Both the position numbers and the translations under genes were made by a program. Below the pieces are notes generated by a model. It searched no databases, had not been told where the DNA came from, and saw only the letters and a program-made list of their open reading frames with translations. From positions 150 through 5,277 of the forward strand of contig PLDP01000289.1 of the NCBI GenBank assembly GCA_003136795.1: 5,128 bases of DNA. The letters are read 5' to 3'. This DNA comes from Actinomycetota bacterium. GTDB taxonomy: Bacteria > Actinomycetota > Thermoleophilia > Gaiellales > Gaiellaceae. Shown piece after piece: positions 1-5,128 of the stretch (its first letter is position 1; the number at the start of each line of letters is the position of its first letter).

Positions 1-59
1 TCGACCTGCCCGCCAACGGCGAGAACGTCTGGCGTGCACTCCAGGAGGCGAAGGCATGA
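1..59 (+). CDS. Molybdopterin-binding large subunit of a CoxL/xanthine dehydrogenase-family enzyme, C-terminal end only
   Basis: An open frame enters from the left edge (first whole codon at 3) and stops with TGA at 57-59. It encodes [18 protein letters not shown]. The ending with a VWRALQ core is typical of the C-terminus of CoxL-type molybdenum hydroxylase large subunits, and the next two genes encode the other two subunits of such an enzyme. The stop overlaps the coxS start as ATGA, which indicates translational coupling. The Mo-cofactor and active-site regions, including the loop that separates true CO dehydrogenases from relatives, lie upstream of the window, so the substrate cannot be assigned. 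The identity rests on 18 residues plus context. Confidence 0.75.
   Translation, partial: DLPANGENVWRALQEAKA
43..48 (+). promoter_or_regulatory. Shine-Dalgarno site for coxS
   Basis: AGGAGG lies 7 bases before the ATG at 56, inside the last codons of the large-subunit gene. It is a consensus ribosome binding site and fixes the coxS start. Confidence 0.85.
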
Positions 60-520
60 CGAAGATCGCGCTCACCGTCAACGGCTCGCGCCACGAAGCG
101 GACGTCGAGCCGCGGACACTGTTGGCGTACTTCCTGCGCGACGAGCTCGGACTGACCGGAACGAACGTCGGCTGCGACACGAGCTCCTGCGGAGCGTGCA
201 CGATCTTGCTCGACGGCGAGTCGGTCAAGTCGTGCACGGTGTTCGCCGTTCAGGCGGACGGCTGCGACGTGACGACGGTGGAGGGCATCTCGTCGGGCGA
301 TGAGCTGCACCCGGTGCAGCAGGCTTTCCACGAGGTGCACGCACTCCAGTGCGGCTACTGCACGCCCGGGTTCGTGATGGCCACGATCTCGCTCCTCCAG
401 GAGAACCCGAATCCGTCCGAGGAGGAGATCCGCCTCGGGCTGGAGGGCAACCTGTGCCGCTGTACCGGGTACCACAACATCGTCCGGGCGGTCCAGGCGG
501 CGGCGAGGGCCGGCGCGTGA
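56..520 (+). CDS. coxS: [2Fe-2S] iron-sulfur small subunit of a CoxS/xanthine dehydrogenase-family enzyme
   Basis: This 154-residue protein is the electron-transfer subunit of a three-subunit molybdenum hydroxylase. It carries electrons from the Mo site of the large subunit to FAD in the medium subunit. All eight cluster ligands are visible. A plant-ferredoxin-like domain has Cys40, 45, 48 and 60 ([10 protein letters not shown], then KSC). A C-terminal helical domain has Cys99, 102, 134 and 136 (QCGYCTPG and [11 protein letters not shown]). Length and order match CoxS, QorS and similar subunits. The ATG at 56 is preceded by AGGAGG and overlaps the large-subunit stop; the 3' end overlaps coxM as GTGA, so the three genes form one operon. 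The family is certain. The symbol coxS is used in the family sense, since a purine, aldehyde or N-heterocycle substrate is equally possible. Confidence 0.95.
   Translation: MTKIALTVNGSRHEADVEPRTLLAYFLRDELGLTGTNVGCDTSSCGACTILLDGESVKSCTVFAVQADGCDVTTVEGISSGDELHPVQQAFHEVHALQCGYCTPGFVMATISLLQENPNPSEEEIRLGLEGNLCRCTGYHNIVRAVQAAARAGA
505..509 (+). promoter_or_regulatory. Shine-Dalgarno site for coxM
   Basis: GAGGG lies 7 bases before the GTG at 517, within the end of coxS. It supports the GTG start rather than a longer in-frame extension reaching back into coxS. Confidence 0.65.
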
Positions 521-1326
521 TCCCCGCGGCTTTCGAGTATGAGCTGGCCGGCTCGGTCGACGAAGCCCTTGCTCTGCTCGGGCGCGACGAGGACGCGAAG
601 CTTCTGGCGGGCGGGCACTCGCTCGTTCCGGCGATGCGCTTGCGGATCTCGCGACCGTCGTTGCTCGTCGACATCGGCCGGCTCGACGACCTGCGCTACG
701 TGCGCGAGGACGGCGACCGGATCGCGATCGGCGCGCTCACCCGGCATGCGGCGCTCGTCCGCGACCCCGTGCTCGCGCAGCACTGCGCGGTGATCGGAGC
801 GGTAGCCGCGCTCATCGGCGACCCGCAAGTGCGTCACCGCGGCACGATCGGCGGCTCGGTCGCGCACGGAGACCCGGCCTCCGACCTGACGACGATCCTG
901 CTCACCCTCGACGCCGACTTCGTCGCGCAGGGAACAGACGGGACGAGGACGATCCCGGCGGCGGAGTTCTTCCTCGGCCCGTTCGACACGGCGCTCGCGC
1001 GGCAGGAGATGCTCACGGAGATCCGGATCCCGAAGGTGGCGGCGGGGACCTACCTCAAGCACGTACGGCGGGAACACGACTGGGCGACCGTCGGCGTCGC
1101 CGCCGCCCGAGTCGACGGACGCGTCCAGATCGGCCTCACGAGCATGGGGCCGACACCGCTGCGGGCTCGAAGCGTCGAGGAGGCGCTTGCAGGTGGAGCC
1201 TCTGCGGCCGAAGCCGCCACGCACACGGCCGACGGCACCGAACCGCCGAGCGACGTGAGCGCGAGCAGCGCATACCGCGCGCACCTCGCGCAGGTGCTCG
1301 TGGAACGCGCTCTCGCCGAACTGTAG
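517..1326 (+). CDS. coxM: FAD-binding medium subunit of a CoxM/xanthine dehydrogenase-family enzyme
   Basis: This 269-residue protein is the flavoprotein subunit that receives electrons from the [2Fe-2S] subunit and passes them to an external acceptor. Two FAD-binding motifs of the family are intact: [13 protein letters not shown] at residues 31-43 and [15 protein letters not shown] at 110-124. The C-terminal half matches the CO dehydrogenase flavoprotein C-terminal domain, ending in [17 protein letters not shown]. The frame stays open upstream to 349, but that part lies inside coxS in another frame. The GTG at 517 gives the expected N-terminus ([20 protein letters not shown]), has a GAGGG site 7 bases upstream and overlaps the coxS stop as GTGA. 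The gene order is L-S-M rather than the classical coxMSL. Length is slightly short but within the family range. Confidence 0.94.
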   Translation: MIPAAFEYELAGSVDEALALLGRDEDAKLLAGGHSLVPAMRLRISRPSLLVDIGRLDDLRYVREDGDRIAIGALTRHAALVRDPVLAQHCAVIGAVAALIGDPQVRHRGTIGGSVAHGDPASDLTTILLTLDADFVAQGTDGTRTIPAAEFFLGPFDTALARQEMLTEIRIPKVAAGTYLKHVRREHDWATVGVAAARVDGRVQIGLTSMGPTPLRARSVEEALAGGASAAEAATHTADGTEPPSDVSASSAYRAHLAQVLVERALAEL

Positions 1327-1356
1327 AGGCGGTTTCGCAGCCAAGGCTTCGCGAGA

Positions 1357-1737
1357 GTGACTATCGAGGAAGCCGAGTACTTCATGGCATCGGTGACTGC
1401 GAACGGCACCGAGTCGCCTCTCATTCAGGTCGACGACGAACGCAAGATGCGATCGGATCGATTCCCGCCTAGGCATGACGGTTCGCCGCGCGGCATCGCG
1501 GCGGCGGCGAGGCTCCGGGACGAGTTCGGATGGCCCCGTGAACACCTCGTGTTCGAATCACCGGAGGTGGTGGATGACGGTGGGAAACGGCTCCTCCACC
1601 AAGACGCCCTCGACATAACTCCTGCTGGACGAGCCTTTCAGACCTGGCGCCTCTACACCGTCGTCGAGCGCGACGGACGCGCCGTCCTCGGGGTTGAGCT
1701 AACGCACCTCCAAACCATTCACTTCAGTCTCGCGTGA
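1357..1737 (+). CDS. Hypothetical protein, 126 residues
   Basis: I do not recognise this protein. It starts 30 bases after the coxM stop, on the same strand, and may be the last gene of that operon. Codons show clear but weaker GC bias at third positions than the cox genes, which supports coding. It is a soluble, charged protein with no signal peptide, membrane helix or cysteine motif. The N-terminus (TIEEAEYFMAS) looks helical. The middle is rich in Arg and Asp, and the C-terminal third (WRLYTVVERDGRAVLGVEL) reads like consecutive beta strands. The GTG at 1357 has AAGG 10 bases upstream. An ATG at 1384 preceded by GAGGA is an alternative that removes nine residues. It does not resemble the usual cox accessory proteins CoxD, E, F or G as far as I can tell. 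Confidence 0.6.
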   Translation: MTIEEAEYFMASVTANGTESPLIQVDDERKMRSDRFPPRHDGSPRGIAAAARLRDEFGWPREHLVFESPEVVDDGGKRLLHQDALDITPAGRAFQTWRLYTVVERDGRAVLGVELTHLQTIHFSLA

Positions 1738-1956
1738 TCGAATCACCCGAATCTGTAGCCACCCCGAGGCCCTCCGAGCCACCGCGTACACCGCTCGATG
1801 AACGGACAGGCGTGCGCACATGCTTTGGATCAGTCTCATCGTCTGTTCGAGCCCTGCGACGGCGAGGACGCCCTTACCCTGGTCGCGTCTCGGCACCATC
1901 GTTAGGCTCCAGGTCGTCGCCGAGTTGAGGTTTGTACGAGTGAGATTTTCCGCCTG
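1738..1956 (+). other. Intergenic stretch, no convincing gene
   Basis: These 219 bases separate the hypothetical gene from the ABC transporter and are less GC-rich than their surroundings. Short open frames exist on both strands, but none is persuasive. A minus-strand frame from 1899 to 1699 has a GGAG site and is listed as a finding. GTGAT-CGA-ATCAC at 1734-1746 is a five-base-pair hairpin at the end of the preceding gene, too weak and without a T-run to be called a terminator. The promoter of the ABC operon should lie here, but I could not find a well-spaced -35/-10 pair. Confidence 0.5.
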
Positions 1957-3222
1957 ATGGGCAGATCGTGGTTCCGGCGGCGCCAGGTCGGCTTGGGTTG
2001 GCGACCGATCAGGTGGCAGGGCTGGCTCGTTACCGTCCTCGCCGTCGCGCTCGCCGTCGGCACTCTGACGATCCTGCATGGCTCGTCGGCGCGCGTTCCG
2101 ATCGTCATCCTGATCGTTGCTGTCTACGCCGCCGTTGCGCTCGCGACCGGCGGCGCCAGGCCTGTCGAGGCCGCTGTTCCGGAGGATCAGCCGATCGAGG
2201 GCGAGGCCGAGATCGGCGTGGGCGGCGTCGAGCAGCGGCTGGCGCTCCGGGCGCTCACCTCAGGGCGGGTGTCGCCGAGTTCGCCGGGCGAGCCGGCGCT
2301 GGTCGTCGAGCATCTGACGAAGCGGTTCGGGGAGCGCGTCGCGGTCGATGATGTCTCATTCAGCGTCGACGTCGGTGAGGTGTTCGGCTTTCTCGGCCCG
2401 AACGGCGCCGGCAAGACGACAACCGTGCGCATGCTCGCCACACTGATCGCTCCCACCTCCGGCACGGCCCGCGTCGCGGGTCTGCTGCTCGACCCGGCGA
2501 ACGGCGTCGAGATTCGCAAGCGGATCGCGGTGATGACCGAGAACCCCGGCCTCTACCTGCGTCTCACCGTCGCCGAGAACCTCGAGTTCTTCGCCGGACT
2601 GTACGAACTCGCACAGCCACAGGCGCGCATCGGGCAAGCGCTGGCGGCGGTCAACCTCACCGGCCGGGCCAACGATCCCTGCGGCTGCCTCTCGAAGGGG
2701 CTCCGCCAGCGCGTCGCGCTCGCACGTACGTTGCTCAGTGATCCGGCGATCGTCTTCCTCGACGAGCCGACCTCCGGTCTCGACCCGGTCGCATCTCGCG
2801 AGGTGCACGAGTTGATCGACGGCCTGCGCGAACGGGGCGTCACCGTCTTTCTCACCACCCACAGGCTCGAGGAAGCCGAGCGACTTTGCGACCGTGTCGC
2901 CATCCTCAACACCAGTCTGCGCACGATCGGCCGGCCGGACGAGCTTCGCGACCGGCTCTTCACGAAAGCGCTCGTCGTGCGCACCGCGGCGCCGCTCGCC
3001 TCGCCGGATGCCGTGTTCGCGGTCGCCGGCGTCGACGGCTGGCGCGCCGACGACACGAGCCGCTACGTCCTGACCGTCAGCGACACCCGCGTTGCGGCAC
3101 CGGCAGTGACGCGGGCACTCGTCGCCGCCGGCGCGGACCTGCTCTCACTCGCCGAGGCACAGCACTCACTTGAGGACGTCTACCTCGAACTCATCGGCGA
3201 CGACGTCGAGGCGGCAAGGTGA
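1957..3222 (+). CDS. ABC exporter ATPase with an N-terminal two-helix membrane extension
   Basis: This 421-residue protein powers the permease encoded next to it. Residues about 114-335 form a complete ABC ATPase domain: Walker A GPNGAGKTT at 147-155, an ABC signature region LSKGLRQR at 245-252, Walker B IVFLDEP with Glu270, D-loop SGLD at 273-276 and His302 in the switch (LTTHRLEEAE). The C-terminal tail ends in HSLEDVYLELIG, as in many ABC-2 (NatA/drug-exporter type) ATPases. The Q-loop position reads MTENPGLY with Glu in place of Gln, and the signature has Lys-Gly for Gly-Gly; both variants occur in this subfamily. Residues 1-110 are unusual: a basic start, two hydrophobic stretches at about 23-40 and 47-66, and an acidic linker. 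ATG 1957 has no clear ribosome binding site. GTG 2269 would start a normal-length ATPase but also has a weak site. The substrate is unknown. Confidence 0.92.
   Translation: MGRSWFRRRQVGLGWRPIRWQGWLVTVLAVALAVGTLTILHGSSARVPIVILIVAVYAAVALATGGARPVEAAVPEDQPIEGEAEIGVGGVEQRLALRALTSGRVSPSSPGEPALVVEHLTKRFGERVAVDDVSFSVDVGEVFGFLGPNGAGKTTTVRMLATLIAPTSGTARVAGLLLDPANGVEIRKRIAVMTENPGLYLRLTVAENLEFFAGLYELAQPQARIGQALAAVNLTGRANDPCGCLSKGLRQRVALARTLLSDPAIVFLDEPTSGLDPVASREVHELIDGLRERGVTVFLTTHRLEEAERLCDRVAILNTSLRTIGRPDELRDRLFTKALVVRTAAPLASPDAVFAVAGVDGWRADDTSRYVLTVSDTRVAAPAVTRALVAAGADLLSLAEAQHSLEDVYLELIGDDVEAAR
3208..3211 (+). promoter_or_regulatory. Ribosome binding site for the ABC permease
   Basis: GAGG lies 7 bases before the GTG at 3219, inside the final codons of the ATPase gene. 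With the GTGA overlap it supports this start and coupled translation. Confidence 0.6.
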
Positions 3223-3968
3223 GCAGAAAGCGAATCATTTCGGTCGTGCGTAAAGAGGTGCGCGAGTTCCGGCGCAACCGCTTCGTCATCGGGACGATGG
3301 CGGTGCTGCCGTTCATCTTCCTGATCACACCGATGATCACCATCTTCAGGATCCCCGCTTCCGCCTCTGGCCCCGAGGTCAAAGCCGCCGTCGGCGTAAT
3401 CTCCCTCCTGCTATTGATCATCCCGATCGCCATCCCACCAGTGATCGCGGCCTACTCAGTCGTCGGCGAACGGGATCAGGGGACACTCGAACCGGTTCTC
3501 ACAGCGCCCGTCCGCGCATCTGAGCTGCTGCTCGGGAAAGCCATAGCCGCATTCCTGCCGTCAGTCGCGATCGCCTACGCGATCTACGGCGTCGTCCTGA
3601 TCAGCGTCCGCTTCGGCGCCGCCCACGTCGTCAGCAGCGTCGTCTTCCACCCGCCACAACTGCTCGCCCAGGTCCTCTTCACCCCCCTCCTCGCACTCTG
3701 GTCGATCTGGGTCGGCATCGGCATCTCCACCCGCGCCAGCGACGTCCGCGTCGCCCAACAACTCGCCACCGTCTCCAGCCTGCCGCTGCTCGGCTTCACC
3801 TCCCTCCTCTCCTTCCAGCTGATCAAGCCGTCCGTGCCGATCGCGATCGGACTCGCACTCGCCCTGCTCGCCGCCGACATCGCCGCCTGGCGCATCGTCT
3901 CCCGCCTCTTCGACCGGGAGCGCCTGGTCACCGGTCACCGCCGCACAGACGCATCAGTACGCGACTAA
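3219..3968 (+). CDS. ABC-2 type transporter permease
   Basis: This 249-residue integral membrane protein is the permease partner of the preceding ATPase, with which it shares a GTGA overlap. A basic cytoplasmic N-terminus (RKEVREFRRNRF) leads into about six predicted membrane segments, near residues 23-43, 57-82, 107-130, 148-169, 182-202 and 206-227. Between the second and third sits the conserved cytoplasmic segment GERDQGTLEPVLTAPVRASE (83-102) followed by LLLGK, the hallmark of ABC-2 permeases of the NatB/NosY type, where it forms the coupling region. The C-terminus WRIVSRLFDRERLVTG is also typical. The size fits a half-transporter that would dimerise and work with two ATPase copies. ABC-2 systems export drugs, lipids, polysaccharides or ions; nothing here identifies the substrate. 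GAGG precedes the GTG start. Confidence 0.92.
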   Translation: MSRKRIISVVRKEVREFRRNRFVIGTMAVLPFIFLITPMITIFRIPASASGPEVKAAVGVISLLLLIIPIAIPPVIAAYSVVGERDQGTLEPVLTAPVRASELLLGKAIAAFLPSVAIAYAIYGVVLISVRFGAAHVVSSVVFHPPQLLAQVLFTPLLALWSIWVGIGISTRASDVRVAQQLATVSSLPLLGFTSLLSFQLIKPSVPIAIGLALALLAADIAAWRIVSRLFDRERLVTGHRRTDASVRD

Positions 3969-3991
3969 GGGGCCGCCCGCACGTCTATCTA

Positions 3992-4011
3992 GCCGGTGCT
4001 GCGCTGCCGGC
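3992..4011 (+). terminator. Possible hairpin terminator after the ABC operon
   Basis: GCCGG at 3992-3996 pairs with CCGGC at 4007-4011. Two G-T wobbles extend the stem inwards around a six-base loop. It begins 23 bases after the permease stop, a sensible position for the end of the transcript. There is no T-run behind it, so it is not a canonical intrinsic terminator, although weak-tail hairpins are common in actinobacteria. Confidence 0.3.
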
Positions 4012-4054
4012 GAGCACGCGTCCTAATCACGTCGCCGGACACACCGCACGCCGA

Positions 4055-4086
4055 ACGGCCAGAGGTTCATCGCGGTGACTGGCCGT
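4055..4086. repeat. Perfect 8-base inverted repeat ACGGCCAG / CTGGCCGT
   Basis: The left arm is at 4055-4062 and the right arm at 4079-4086, with 16 bases between them. The match is exact. It could form an RNA hairpin with a large loop, or serve as a binding site for a dimeric regulator. No T-run follows on the + strand. Confidence 0.45.
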
Positions 4087-4204
4087 GCCGCTGCGCCCGG
4101 CTAAGCTCGATCCGGTCTCCGAACATGATCGCGTCGTGGTTCGGGTTATGACCGACTGGGAGCACCGCGATCGCCTGGACTGTGCCGGGATGAACCGGCG
4201 TCAC
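4067..4204 (-). pseudogene. Possible gene relic or tiny gene on the minus strand
   Basis: On the minus strand a frame open from about 4306 ends at TGA (4069-4067). From an in-frame GTG at 4204 it gives 45 residues, including the run HPGTVQAIAVLPVGHNPN and then IMFGDRIELSRAQRHG. About three quarters of the third codon positions are G or C and the composition looks protein-like. The GTG has no ribosome binding site and there is no upstream ATG, so an intact gene is unlikely. It may be the surviving 3' end of a decayed gene, or chance openness in GC-rich DNA. I recognise no family. Confidence 0.22.
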
Positions 4205-4210
4205 CCGTTC

Positions 4211-4225
4211 GAGGGATAGTCCCTC
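4211..4225 (+). repeat. Short perfect hairpin GAGGGA-TAG-TCCCTC
   Basis: GAGGGA (4211-4216) and TCCCTC (4220-4225) form six base pairs around a three-base loop. It lies 76 bases before the start of the secreted-protein gene. The following bases (ACCGTTTCC) are only mildly T-rich, so termination is uncertain. It may belong to the structured leader just downstream. Confidence 0.35.
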
Positions 4226-4243
4226 ACCGTTTCCACAAGTTCG

Positions 4244-4297
4244 GGCTATTGCGAGAGCCGGTTTTGGCCGAAAAGTGCCATAGCCGCAGAACGCGGC
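4244..4297 (+). promoter_or_regulatory. Candidate structured 5' leader with two mutually exclusive stems
   Basis: GGCTAT (4244-4249) is exactly complementary to ATAGCC (4280-4285), enclosing 30 bases that contain smaller possible stems such as TTTT (4262-4265) with AAAA (4271-4274). A second perfect hairpin, GCCGC (4283-4287), loop AGAAC, GCGGC (4293-4297), reuses bases 4283-4285 and ends five bases before the ATG at 4302. The two folds cannot exist together, an arrangement seen in leaders that switch translation or transcription. No Shine-Dalgarno sequence is visible before this ATG. The function is inferred and no ligand class is recognised. Confidence 0.35.
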
Positions 4298-4301
4298 GCA
4301 T

Positions 4302-5128
4302 ATGGCTCACACCAACGGAAACGCCGGACATCGTCATGCCGCCCGCAAGGCGGTGTGGACGCTCCTCGTGGTCGCGGCGATCGCCGCGGTCTGCGCCGTC
4401 CTGCTGCCGTCGCACCCGACCTCGACGCCCGCGACCTTCGTCGACCGCGCACTCGGCTCGCCGAACGCCGACGCCTCGCTCGAGCGGCGTCTCGCAACGG
4501 GAACGACGCTCGTGGTCGACCGCGCGGGCATCGACGCGCGCGCCGGCTCGCAGACAATCGCGCTCACGTCGCAAAACTCAGGGCACGGCGACTGGCAGCG
4601 CTACGGCAGCGGCGTCACGCGCTCGACGAGCTACGGCCGCGAATCGGTTCTCTTCGGGATCAACCGGGCGGAGCAGTTCCTGACCGTCAATCGCCATCTA
4701 GGGACGCGCACGTGGAGCTGGCAGCTCGACGCGACACACGGCACACCGCATCTCGGCCCTGACGGCGGCGTGAGCTTCACGCGCGCCGGGCGTCTCGCAG
4801 GCTTCCACATCCTTCCCGTCGCGATCCTCGACGGCGCCGGACGCAACGTCACGCCGGCAGGGCTGCGCTGGTCGCTCACCCGCAACGGCTCCGGCTGGAC
4901 ACTCGGCCTGCGTCTCGACGACAAGACGCTGCCGCTGCCGTACCTGATCGACCCGGCGCTGATCGCCACGTGCGTACTCCCGCCCGGCGCCGGCAGCACG
5001 ACGAGCTGCACCGCGGCCACGTCGACCGGCTCGTCGAGCCTCGGCATCACGAAGCCGTCGGCGGCGGTCGCCGGCGACGTGATGACCGCGCAGGTGACCG
5101 TGCGCTCGACCGGCGCGATCAGCGCGCC
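4302..5128 (+). CDS. Large secreted or surface-anchored protein, N-terminal 275 residues (runs off the window)
   Basis: The frame is open from ATG 4302 to the window end with strongly GC-biased third positions; the last codon is incomplete. Residues 11-16 are basic (RHAARK) and 17-35 are hydrophobic, giving a signal peptide or membrane anchor. Residues about 45-220 look like an extracellular beta-rich domain with TWSWQLD at 137-143, a DGGVSF turn, ILPVAILDGAG and the ending LPLPYLIDPA at 210-219. That last motif recalls the YPVxIDP segment found near the N-terminus of large DNRLRE/RHS-like secreted proteins of Gram-positive bacteria. Cys224 and Cys236 could form a disulfide. From about 248, LGITKPSAAVAGDVMTAQVT looks like the first strands of a repeated beta-sandwich module. 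ATG 4302 is the only start after the in-frame stop at 4281. A role in adhesion or cell-surface structure is inference. Confidence 0.8.
   Translation, partial: MAHTNGNAGHRHAARKAVWTLLVVAAIAAVCAVLLPSHPTSTPATFVDRALGSPNADASLERRLATGTTLVVDRAGIDARAGSQTIALTSQNSGHGDWQRYGSGVTRSTSYGRESVLFGINRAEQFLTVNRHLGTRTWSWQLDATHGTPHLGPDGGVSFTRAGRLAGFHILPVAILDGAGRNVTPAGLRWSLTRNGSGWTLGLRLDDKTLPLPYLIDPALIATCVLPPGAGSTTSCTAATSTGSSSLGITKPSAAVAGDVMTAQVTVRSTGAISA

Larger units (their letters stand above)
3969..4301 (+). other. Intergenic region of 333 bases, rich in inverted repeats
   Basis: No standard gene fits between the permease and the secreted protein. From left to right it contains a GC hairpin at 3992-4011, an 8-base inverted repeat at 4055-4086, a protein-like minus-strand frame ending at 4067, a 6-base-pair hairpin at 4211-4225, and two overlapping inverted repeats at 4244-4297 immediately before the next start codon. 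I saw no tRNA, no convincing -35/-10 promoter and no match to a riboswitch class I know. Each element is described separately. Confidence 0.6.

Noticed and set aside
349..516. Upstream extension of the coxM frame back to 349
   Set aside because: It lies inside coxS in another frame and would encode a Pro/Arg/Gly-rich segment unlike the family. GTG 517 has a ribosome binding site and gives the expected N-terminus.
355..1545. Long minus-strand frame opposite coxM
   Set aside because: It is an Arg-rich shadow of the real gene caused by GC-rich codon bias, and both FAD motifs are clear on the + strand.
1734..1746. GTGAT-CGA-ATCAC hairpin as terminator of the hypothetical gene
   Set aside because: It has only five base pairs, three of them A-T, overlaps the stop codon and has no T-run after it.
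1798..1905. 35-codon + strand frame starting at ATG 1798
   Set aside because: It is short, has no ribosome binding site and shows mixed codon bias. Neighbouring frames look equally plausible, so there is no real support.
2356..3056. Minus-strand frames opposite the ABC ATPase
   Set aside because: They are antisense shadows of a gene with all ABC motifs intact on the + strand.
3992..4086. tRNA gene suggested by GC stems and a GGTTCAT segment
   Set aside because: No acceptor, D and anticodon arms can be arranged around it, and the GGTTC-like bases do not sit in a T-arm with paired flanks.
4148..4219. 23-codon + strand frame starting at ATG 4148
   Set aside because: It has no ribosome binding site, is very short, and its stop falls in the 4211-4225 hairpin.
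4244..4297. Known c-di-GMP-I riboswitch upstream of the surface protein
   Set aside because: The conserved GGCAAA and ACGCAAAGCC core elements of that class are not present, so only an unclassified structured leader can be claimed.
4224..4574. Overlapping minus-strand frames opposite the start of the secreted protein
   Set aside because: They are low-complexity Arg/Ala-rich shadows. The + strand frame has a signal segment and consistent codon bias to the window end.

Overview
This is a GC-rich, gene-dense bacterial window in which every convincing gene lies on the + strand. Strong GC bias at third codon positions, GTG starts and four-base start/stop overlaps suggest a high-GC actinobacterium. 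The cox-type cluster in L-S-M order and the secreted protein with an LPLPYLIDPA segment at the 3' end fit Thermoleophilia (Solirubrobacterales/Gaiellales-like). The lineage is an inference from gene style, not from a marker gene.

Region 1 (1-1326) is the end of a molybdenum hydroxylase operon of the CO dehydrogenase / xanthine dehydrogenase family. It holds the last codons of the large molybdopterin subunit, then the complete [2Fe-2S] subunit (coxS-like) and the complete FAD subunit (coxM-like). The genes are coupled by ATGA and GTGA overlaps. Together the three subunits form an enzyme that oxidises a small substrate at Mo and passes electrons through two [2Fe-2S] clusters to FAD. The large-subunit active site lies outside the window, so CO cannot be told apart from a purine, aldehyde or N-heterocycle as substrate.

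Region 2 (1327-1956) holds one small unrecognised gene (1357-1737) and about 220 bases with no convincing gene.

Region 3 (1957-3968) is a two-gene ABC exporter: an ATPase and an ABC-2 type six-helix permease, overlapping by GTGA. The ATPase carries an unusual N-terminal extension of about 110 residues with two predicted membrane helices. That extension resembles a family of small stand-alone membrane proteins and appears to be fused to the ATPase.

Region 4 (3969-4301) is 333 bases without an assigned gene but rich in inverted repeats. It also holds a protein-like minus-strand reading frame that may be a gene relic. Just before the next gene, two inverted repeats share bases and could form alternative RNA folds.

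Region 5 (4302-5128) is the first 275 codons of a large secreted or surface-anchored protein that runs off the window. It has an N-terminal membrane or signal segment, a beta-rich domain ending in LPLPYLIDPA, and the start of what looks like a repeated beta-sandwich module.

The strongest candidates for something new are the membrane-domain/ABC-ATPase fusion and the structured leader of the secreted protein. No defence system, CRISPR array, tRNA, rRNA or intact mobile element was found.
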